From Microterricola pindariensis (GTDB taxonomy: Bacteria; Actinomycetota; Actinomycetes; Actinomycetales; Microbacteriaceae), in NCBI RefSeq assembly GCF_002936985.1, contig NZ_MPZN01000036.1:1-35176 (forward strand): a stretch of DNA of 35,176 bases, written 5' to 3'. The notes under the pieces are model-generated. The model had not been told where the DNA came from. It was given only the letters and a program-made list of their open reading frames with translations, and searched no databases. The position numbers were made by a program, and so were the translations under genes. Of the stretch, positions 30,278 through 35,176 are shown in pieces. Within the stretch, counting starts at the first letter, position 1. Each line of letters opens with the position of its first letter.

Positions 30278-30308
30278 TTGACGGCTTTTAGTTTTGTTGC
30301 AAAACTAA
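30278..30308 (+). promoter_or_regulatory. Monooxygenase promoter with MarR operator
   Basis: TTAGTTTTG (30288-30296) and CAAAACTAA (30300-30308) are exact inverted repeats separated by three bases, an AT-rich site standing out in GC-rich DNA. TTGACG (30278-30283) is a good -35 and AAAACT (30301-30306) a weak -10 at 17-base spacing, so the operator lies across the promoter. Confidence 0.8.
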
Positions 30309-30334
30309 CTGCACGAATCTCGAAGAGGAGAAGT

Positions 30335-31600
30335 ATGAAGATCGTCATTGCCGGTGCAGGAATCGGCGGCCTGGTCACAGCGCTCAGCCTGCACTCCGCC
30401 GGACACCGCGACATCGAGATCTACGAGCGGGTGAGCCAGATCCGCCCGCTCGGCGTGGGCATCAACCTGCTTCCCCACGCCGTGCGGGAGCTCACCGAAC
30501 TCGGCCTGGGCGAACAAGTGGCCGCCATCGGCGTCGCCACGCGCGAACTCTCCTACTTCAACCGCTTCGGCCAGCTCATCTGGAGCGAGCCGCGAGGCGT
30601 CGCCGCCGGCTACCGCTGGCCGCAGGTCTCGCTGCACCGCGGCGAGCTGCAGATGCTGCTGCTCGACGCCGTCATCGACCGGCTCGGCGCGGATGCCGTG
30701 CGGCTCGGCCACAGCCTGCTGGGCGTCGAACACGGGGTCGACTCCGACACGGCGCGGTTCGCGCGCGACGGCGGCGAGGAGCTGACCGTGGAGGCCGGGT
30801 TGATCGTCGGCGCCGACGGCATCCATTCGGCCCTGCGTCGCCAGCACTACCCGAACGAGGGCGAGCCGATCTGGAACGGGCTGACCCTCTGGCGTGGCAC
30901 AGCGTCGGCGCCCGGCTACCTGGGCGGGCGCACCATGATCATGGCCGGCGACGGGCAGCAGAAGTTCGTGGCCTACCCGCTGAGCGAGGGCGAGGCGGGC
31001 GCCGAGGCGCGGATCAACTTCATCGCCGAGCGTCGGGCCCCGGAGGGCGCCGTGGCGACGGCCGACTGGAACCGGGCGGTCGACCCCGCGCCCATCCTCG
31101 AGCTGTTCGCGGACTGGGACTTCGACTGGCTTGACGTGCCGACGCTCATCGCGGCCTCCGAGGAGATCCTCGAGTACCCGATGGTCGACCGCGACCCGCT
31201 GCCGCAGTGGTCGTTCGGCCGCTCCACCCTCGTCGGCGACGCCGCCCACGCCATGTACCCGATCGGCTCGAACGGGGCCTCGCAGGCGATCCTGGACGCC
31301 CGCACCCTCGCCCACGAGCTCGCGACGAGGCCGACCGTCGCCGAGGCGCTCGCCGCGTACGAGGAGGTGCGCCGGCCCGCCACCGCCGGGCTGATCGAGA
31401 GCAACCGCAAGCTCGGCCCGGAGCGGGTCATGCAGATGGCGTTCGAGCGGGCGCCGGAGGGCTTCGCGCACATCCACGACGTGCTCTCGCAGGAGGAGCT
31501 GGAGGCGGTGGCGGCCGAGTACAAGCGGGCCGCGGGCTTCCACCCCGACCTGCTGAACCTCCGGCCGTCGCTGTCGGTGCCGGGGGAGGACGCCAGCTGA
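30335..31600 (+). CDS. PhzS-like FAD-dependent monooxygenase
   Basis: 421 residues, class A flavoprotein hydroxylase. FAD motif IVIAGAGIGGLVTALSLHSAG at 4-24, then IRPLGVGINLLPHAVRELTELGLG, IWSEPRGVAAGYRWPQVSLHRGELQMLLL, GADGIHSALR and the second FAD block RSTLVGDAAHAMYPIGSNGASQAILDA. Several blocks closely resemble Pseudomonas PhzS (5-methylphenazine-1-carboxylate 1-monooxygenase) as I remember it, including RPLGVGIN, WSEPRGV.AG and YPMVDRDPLP. No phenazine synthesis genes are present, so the substrate is more likely another aromatic compound, perhaps in detoxification. GAGGAG lies upstream of ATG 30335. MarR control is likely. Confidence 0.92.
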   Translation: MKIVIAGAGIGGLVTALSLHSAGHRDIEIYERVSQIRPLGVGINLLPHAVRELTELGLGEQVAAIGVATRELSYFNRFGQLIWSEPRGVAAGYRWPQVSLHRGELQMLLLDAVIDRLGADAVRLGHSLLGVEHGVDSDTARFARDGGEELTVEAGLIVGADGIHSALRRQHYPNEGEPIWNGLTLWRGTASAPGYLGGRTMIMAGDGQQKFVAYPLSEGEAGAEARINFIAERRAPEGAVATADWNRAVDPAPILELFADWDFDWLDVPTLIAASEEILEYPMVDRDPLPQWSFGRSTLVGDAAHAMYPIGSNGASQAILDARTLAHELATRPTVAEALAAYEEVRRPATAGLIESNRKLGPERVMQMAFERAPEGFAHIHDVLSQEELEAVAAEYKRAAGFHPDLLNLRPSLSVPGEDAS

Positions 31601-31618
31601 CGACGTCAGCTGACGACG
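31594..31618. repeat. 13-bp direct repeat across a stop codon
   Basis: CAGCTGACGACG occurs at 31594-31605 and again at 31607-31618, one base apart. The first copy contains the monooxygenase stop codon (TGA 31598-31600). Likely a small tandem duplication with no evident function. Confidence 0.6.
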
Positions 31619-31673
31619 CCCGCGACGTGCGGGGGCACGGCGCGGGCGGCGGGGTGTGTGATGGGCTCGGGGT

Positions 31674-32438
31674 CTAGCTGATCTTGCGCCGGTAGATGGC
31701 GATCGCGCCGGCGTAGGCGACCACGAGGATGCCGACCAGCCAGGCCAGGGCCACCCAGATGTCGCTGCCGACCGGCTCCTGCGCGAACAGCGCCCGGAGG
31801 CTGTTCACGATGGAGGTCACCGGCTGGTTCTCGGCGAACCAGGCGACCGGGGCGGGCATCGACTCGGTGGGCACGAACGCCGAGCTGATGAACGGCAGGA
31901 AGATCAGCGGGTAGCTGAACGCGCTCGCGCCGTCGACGGTCTTCGCCGAGAGCCCGGCGATGACGGCGAGCCAGGTCAGCGCGAGGGTGAACAGCACCAG
32001 GATGCCGGCGACTGCGAGCCAGTCGCCGACGGACGCCCCGGTGCGGAACCCCATGAGCAGCGCCACCCCGATGACGACCGCCACCGAGACCAGGTTCGCG
32101 GCCAGCGAGGTGAGCACGTGCGCCCAGAGCACGCTCGAGCGGGCGATCGGCATCGATTGGAAGCGGTCGAAGATGCCGCCCTGCAGGTCGAGGAACAGCC
32201 GGTAGGCGGTATAGGCGATGCCCGAGGCGATCGTGATGAGCAGGATGCCGGGCAGCATGTAGTTGACGTAGGACTCGCTGGAGCCGGTGTTGATGGCGCC
32301 GCCGAGCACGTAGACGAACAGCAGCAGCAGCGCGATCGGCGTGACGGTCGTGGTGATGATCGTGTCGGGGCTGCGGAGGATGTGGCGCAGCGAGCGGCCG
32401 GTCAGTGTGCCGGTGTCGCTGAGCACTTGGGTGGTCAT
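31674..32438 (-). CDS. ABC-2 type transporter permease (DrrB-like)
   Basis: 254 residues with six membrane helices. The N-terminal RSLRHILRSPDTIITTTVTPIALLLLFVYVLGGAI is typical of DrrB-like drug exporters, as are DLQGGIFDRFQSMPIARSSVLWAHVL and FVPTESMPAPVAWFAENQPVTSIVNSLRAL. It forms a channel with the ATPase encoded upstream; the TGA of that gene and this ATG share one base (TGATG). Substrate unknown. Closest relatives export daunorubicin and similar hydrophobic drugs. Confidence 0.94.
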   Translation of the reverse strand: MTTQVLSDTGTLTGRSLRHILRSPDTIITTTVTPIALLLLFVYVLGGAINTGSSESYVNYMLPGILLITIASGIAYTAYRLFLDLQGGIFDRFQSMPIARSSVLWAHVLTSLAANLVSVAVVIGVALLMGFRTGASVGDWLAVAGILVLFTLALTWLAVIAGLSAKTVDGASAFSYPLIFLPFISSAFVPTESMPAPVAWFAENQPVTSIVNSLRALFAQEPVGSDIWVALAWLVGILVVAYAGAIAIYRRKIS

Positions 32439-33253
32439 CAGCTTTCCTTTCCTGTCGGCACCGTTTCCGGCGCTTCTTCTGGGTTGCCGGTGTCGCCGAC
32501 GAGGGCGAGGAAGACGTCCTCGAGGGACGGCTGCTTCTCGACGTACTCGACGGTGGCCGGCGGGAGCAGCCGCTTGAGCTCGCTCAGCGTGCCGTTCTGG
32601 ATGATGGTGCCCTGGTGCAGGATGCCGATGCGGTCGGCCAGCTGCTCGGCCTCGTCGAGGTACTGCGTGGTGAGCAGCACGGTCGTGCCGCGGTCGGCGA
32701 GCTGGCGGATGGTCTGCCACACCTCGATGCGCGCCTGCGGGTCGAGGCCGGTGGTCGGCTCGTCGAGGAAGATGACCGGCGGGTCGCCGATCAGGCTCAT
32801 CGCGATGTCGAGCCGGCGCATCATGCCGCCCGAGTACGTCGCCGCCTTGCGCTTGCCGGCATCGGTGAGCGAGAAGCGCTCGAGCAGGTCGTCGGCGATC
32901 GCGCCCGGGTTCTCCAGGTGGCGGAGCCGGGCGATCAGCACGAGGTTCTCCCGGCCGGAGAGGATGCCGTCGACGGCGGCGAACTGGCCGGTCAGGCTGA
33001 TCGACTCCCGCACCTCGGCGGGCTGCGCTGCCACGTCGAAGCCGTGCACGGTGGCGCTGCCGGCATCCGCCTTCAGGAGCGTCGACAGGATGCGCACCAG
33101 CGTGGTCTTGCCGGCGCCGTTCGAGCCGAGCAGGGCGAAGATGCTGCCCGCTGCCACCTCGAAGTCGACGCCCTGCAGGACGCTCAGGTCTGTGAATGAT
33201 TTCTCGATGCCCTGAACCCGGATCGCGGGCTCCGGCATCTGCTTCGTGGACAT
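32438..33253 (-). CDS. ABC transporter ATP-binding protein (DrrA-like)
   Basis: 271 residues. Walker A GSNGAGKTT (43-51), a Q-loop (SLTGQFAAVD), signature YSGGMMRRLDIA, Walker B VIFLDEPTTGLDP, and the H-loop position replaced by LLTTQYLDEAEQLADRI, as in DrrA proteins (Gln in place of the usual His). The C-terminal extension ends in EKQPSLEDVFLALVG, the DrrA-type tail. ATG 33253 has GGAG seven bases upstream. It powers the DrrB-like permease and follows the DUF1048 gene by about 24 bases. Confidence 0.95.
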   Translation of the reverse strand: MSTKQMPEPAIRVQGIEKSFTDLSVLQGVDFEVAAGSIFALLGSNGAGKTTLVRILSTLLKADAGSATVHGFDVAAQPAEVRESISLTGQFAAVDGILSGRENLVLIARLRHLENPGAIADDLLERFSLTDAGKRKAATYSGGMMRRLDIAMSLIGDPPVIFLDEPTTGLDPQARIEVWQTIRQLADRGTTVLLTTQYLDEAEQLADRIGILHQGTIIQNGTLSELKRLLPPATVEYVEKQPSLEDVFLALVGDTGNPEEAPETVPTGKES

Positions 33254-33277
33254 GTCATTTCTCCGTCTCCGGCGCGG

Positions 33278-33643
33278 TCACGCCTGGTGCGCGGTGGCCT
33301 GGTCGATGGCATCGGTCAGGCGCTTGCGCTCTTTGTCGATCCACTGCTTGCCGTCGTAGGCGCGGGCGAAGTCCTCGGCGAACCCGACCGGGTCGTCGCC
33401 GACGATCTCGCGCACCGGGGTGCCGTCGACGGATGCCCGCTCCCAGAGGTCGGCGAAGTCGCTGACCATGGTGACGAGCGTGTCGCCGTCGGTGACGCCG
33501 CCGTAGTACATGAAGTAGCGCTCGAACGCCTTCGCGGAGCTGCGGTAGGGCTCGGGCAGGGCCTCGATGCGCGCCTTGTACGCCTTGTACTGCTTCTTCT
33601 GCTCGAGCGAGCCCGTGAGGGTCTCGATCCACTTTGCGGCCAT
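33278..33643 (-). CDS. DUF1048 family protein
   Basis: 121 residues, small helical DUF1048 protein: AAKWIETLTGSLEQKKQYKAYKARIEALPEPYRSSAKAFERYFMYYGGVTDG and FAEDFARAYDGKQWIDKERKRLTDAI. Its function is unknown, but the family regularly sits between PadR regulators and ABC exporters, as here. Two starts are possible. ATG 33649 overlaps the PadR stop by three bases but is only one base from AAGGAG (33651-33656). ATG 33643 is seven bases from it, so I prefer the latter. Confidence 0.88.
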   Translation of the reverse strand: MAAKWIETLTGSLEQKKQYKAYKARIEALPEPYRSSAKAFERYFMYYGGVTDGDTLVTMVSDFADLWERASVDGTPVREIVGDDPVGFAEDFARAYDGKQWIDKERKRLTDAIDQATAHQA

Positions 33644-33645
33644 GG

Positions 33646-34002
33646 TCATTCTCCTTCGTGATCGTGCTGTGAGTTGTCGCTGTGGCGGTGCAGCTGTTCG
33701 ATGCGTGCGGCCAAGAAGTCCCAGCTCTTCCAGAACTCGGCGAGGTATTCGCCGCCCTGTGCGTTGAGCGAGTAGACCTTGCGGGGCGGGCCCTTCTCGG
33801 ACGGGACCTTCTCGACGTCGACGAGGCCGCGCTGCTCGATGCGGATCAGCAGGGCATACACGGTGCCCTCGACGATGTCGGAGAACCCCTGATCGCGCAG
33901 CCGGGCCGTGATCTCGTAGCCGTACGCCGGCTGTGCTGCCAGCGTCGCCAGGACGATGCCCTCGAGGGTGCCCTTGAGCATCTCGGTCATCTGCTTGCCC
34001 AT
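33646..34002 (-). CDS. PadR-family transcriptional regulator
   Basis: 118 residues. The winged helix contains LEGIVLATLAAQPAYGYEITARLRDQGFSDIVEGTVYALLIRIEQRGLVDVEKVPSEKGPPRKVYSLNAQGGEYL, the PadR signature with GYE and GTVY. It ends in a His-rich tail (LHRHSDNSQHDHEGE), which could bind metal but may be incidental. The ATG at 34002 has AAGGTG five bases upstream; a GTG at 34011 is weaker. It heads the operon and probably represses it from the inverted repeat at 34027-34077, inducible by an exporter substrate. Confidence 0.93.
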   Translation of the reverse strand: MGKQMTEMLKGTLEGIVLATLAAQPAYGYEITARLRDQGFSDIVEGTVYALLIRIEQRGLVDVEKVPSEKGPPRKVYSLNAQGGEYLAEFWKSWDFLAARIEQLHRHSDNSQHDHEGE

Positions 34003-34026
34003 CGGGCTCACCTTCTATCTACTCTG

Positions 34027-34077
34027 TGTTGCTGACTACCGGTACATAGTAAGCACGAGTACCGGTAGATAGCAACA
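34027..34077. promoter_or_regulatory. PadR operon promoter inside a long inverted repeat
   Basis: Arms TGTTGCTGACTACCGGTAC (34027-34045) and GTACCGGTAGATAGCAACA (34059-34077) match at 17 of 19 positions, with a 13-base spacer. Each arm contains the 8-bp palindrome TACCGGTA. On the minus strand TTGCTA (34075-34070) and TACTAT (34051-34046), 18 bases apart, form a good promoter for padR, so a bound regulator would block it. Confidence 0.8.
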
Positions 34078-34149
34078 CTGAATAGCAAGAATCTGAGCAA
34101 TACCGGAACGAGCCGATATGGTTCTGAACAGGATTGCGAAGGAGCCTTG

Positions 34150-34611
34150 ATGTCACTGCCCCACCCGGAGCTCGAGTTCGTCTTCGAGGTGCGCGTCACC
34201 ATCGACGAGGCCCTGCGTATCGGGCGCAGCGCCGACGAGCAACTGCACTTCACGCCCATCACCGGAGGGACGGTGAGCGGCCCGCGGCTGAACGGCGAGG
34301 TGCTGGCCGGCGGGGGAGACTGGCTGGTCGAGCGCGGGAACACCTGCCAGCTGGAGGCGCGCTACCTGCTGCGCGCCGATGACGGCGCCGTCATCGACAT
34401 CCTGAACCGCGGCTACTACCGCGCAACTCCAGAGCTCGAGGCACGGATGGAGGCAGGGGAGCAGGTCGACGAGCGCCTCTACTACTACCGCACTGCCCCG
34501 GTGTTCCAGACCGACGCCCCCGCCCACCGCTGGCTCGCGGAGAACCAGTTCCTCGGCATGGCCCGCGACGACGGCGGGGATGTCTGCATCCGCTTCTTCC
34601 TCGTCCGCTGA
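34150..34611 (+). CDS. DUF3237 family protein
   Basis: 153 residues of the DUF3237 beta-barrel family. Landmarks are HFTPITGGTVSGPRLNGEVLAGGGDWLVERGNTCQLEARYLLRADDGAVIDILNRGYYR and the C-terminal APAHRWLAENQFLGMARDDGGDVCIRFFLVR. Function is unknown; some members occur near catabolic genes. ATG 34150 has AAGGAG about five bases upstream; a TTG at 34147 is adjacent but less likely. It diverges from the PadR operon and could share its operator region. Confidence 0.88.
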   Translation: MSLPHPELEFVFEVRVTIDEALRIGRSADEQLHFTPITGGTVSGPRLNGEVLAGGGDWLVERGNTCQLEARYLLRADDGAVIDILNRGYYRATPELEARMEAGEQVDERLYYYRTAPVFQTDAPAHRWLAENQFLGMARDDGGDVCIRFFLVR

Positions 34612-34777
34612 GCGGGCGCGTCCTCCTCGACGGAGCGGGCTGCTCGCCCCCGCGGCCCGTGCGCGACGCCGAGAGCCTCGCCGCGGGCGGCCTGTCACAC
34701 AACCGGTTTCACGCCACTGCTCTGTGCGCCCCGACGGAGGCTGGTGGGGAGGGCCGGGGCGGTGTAAGACGGGTGTC

Positions 34778-35176
34778 ATGGTCCGGATCACGAACACCAT
34801 CGACATCGAGGCACCGGCGGAGCGGGTCTACTCGACCCTGCGCGCGCTCGACGCCTACCCGAGCTGGCTCAAGCACTCCACGGTGTACCGCGGCACGAGG
34901 GCGCCGGCGGCGCAGGCGACGCAGGACGAGGCATCGCAGCGCTACGAGGACTCGACCATGGTCGGCCGAATGCGCGGCGAGATCGTCGAGGAGGCGCCCG
35001 CTCGTGCGCTGCAGTTCCACCAGCGCACGGCGTCCGGCAGCCTGGACGCGCGCATCCGCTACGAGCTGGCTGCGGCCGGGGCGGGCACACGCCTCACCCG
35101 CACTGGCGAGCTGACGACGCACGGCATCCTCCGCCTCGGGCAGCCGATGCTGGTGCGCATGGCCGCCGCCGAGAGC
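34778..35176 (+). CDS. SRPBCC family protein, 3' end beyond window
   Basis: 133 codons visible with no stop. Starts MVRITNTIDIEAPAERVYSTLRALDAYPSWLKHSTVYRG, the usual first strand and the YPxW helix of START-like polyketide-cyclase/COQ10 proteins. Strands ALQFHQRTASGSLDARIRYELAAAGAGTRLTRTGEL follow. The fold binds hydrophobic ligands; a catalytic role is not evident. The start has no clear Shine-Dalgarno. The last helix begins at the window edge. Confidence 0.85.
   Translation, partial: MVRITNTIDIEAPAERVYSTLRALDAYPSWLKHSTVYRGTRAPAAQATQDEASQRYEDSTMVGRMRGEIVEEAPARALQFHQRTASGSLDARIRYELAAAGAGTRLTRTGELTTHGILRLGQPMLVRMAAAES

Noticed and set aside
30335-31600. Phenazine biosynthesis locus based on the PhzS-like enzyme
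   Set aside because: No phzA-G or phzM homologue occurs nearby. The enzyme alone does not show phenazine production.

Overview
The window is 35.2 kb of high-GC DNA with strong GC3 codon bias. The gene content and family types point to an actinobacterium of the Microbacteriaceae: LacI-controlled CUT1 sugar transport without its own ATPase, an ArsR/ArsC pair of the Corynebacterium type, paired small proteins of the kind I recall as DUF7882, and an over-represented GGCATCC/GGATGCC word. This assignment is inference. I saw no tRNA, rRNA, CRISPR array, IS element or phage gene.

Layout. 1-4388: a flotillin (partial at the window edge), a small orphan protein, a convergent pair of paralogous ~112-residue proteins, a small acidic protein, a 505-base AT-richer non-coding stretch with DnaA-box-like repeats, an ElaB/LEA-like membrane-anchored repeat protein and a Dabb-domain protein. 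4516-7175 (minus): a siderophore-interacting flavoprotein reductase, a glycerate kinase and a GAP-family membrane protein, closely spaced. 7285-8898 (plus): a 14-helix EmrB/QacA efflux pump preceded by what looks like a complete translational attenuator (extended -10, 14-residue leader peptide, hairpin that masks the pump's Shine-Dalgarno). 8920-13644 (minus): a DUF1349 protein, then an MMPL exporter overlapping a NarL-type histidine kinase that abuts its response regulator.

13840-22405: a rhamnoside-utilisation locus. A minus-strand lacI-aldo/keto reductase-2H phosphoesterase operon diverges from a plus-strand operon of lipoprotein binding protein, two permeases and a GH78 alpha-L-rhamnosidase. 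The divergent promoters appear to share one palindromic -35 and carry two abutting 14-bp operators. 22596-24889: a divergent arsenic locus (arsC; arsR plus an ArsO-like flavoprotein with a Cys-rich tail) with no efflux pump in the window. 24971-26510: an SDR dehydrogenase divergent from a TetR regulator. 26621-29698: two convergent pairs that may form a redox system: a heme-oxygenase-like diiron protein overlapping a CDGSH [2Fe-2S] protein, facing a YbdK-type carboxylate-amine ligase and a flavodoxin-family protein. 29791-31600: MarR plus a PhzS-like FAD monooxygenase behind a perfect palindrome. 31674-34002: a PadR-DUF1048-DrrA-DrrB-like export operon behind a 51-bp inverted repeat. 34150-35176: a DUF3237 protein and a partial SRPBCC protein.

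The strongest candidate for an undescribed element is the leader-peptide attenuator before the efflux pump. The diiron/CDGSH/YbdK/flavodoxin cluster, the tandem LacI operators and the DnaA-box cluster also merit a look. All alignments and counts here were made by eye.
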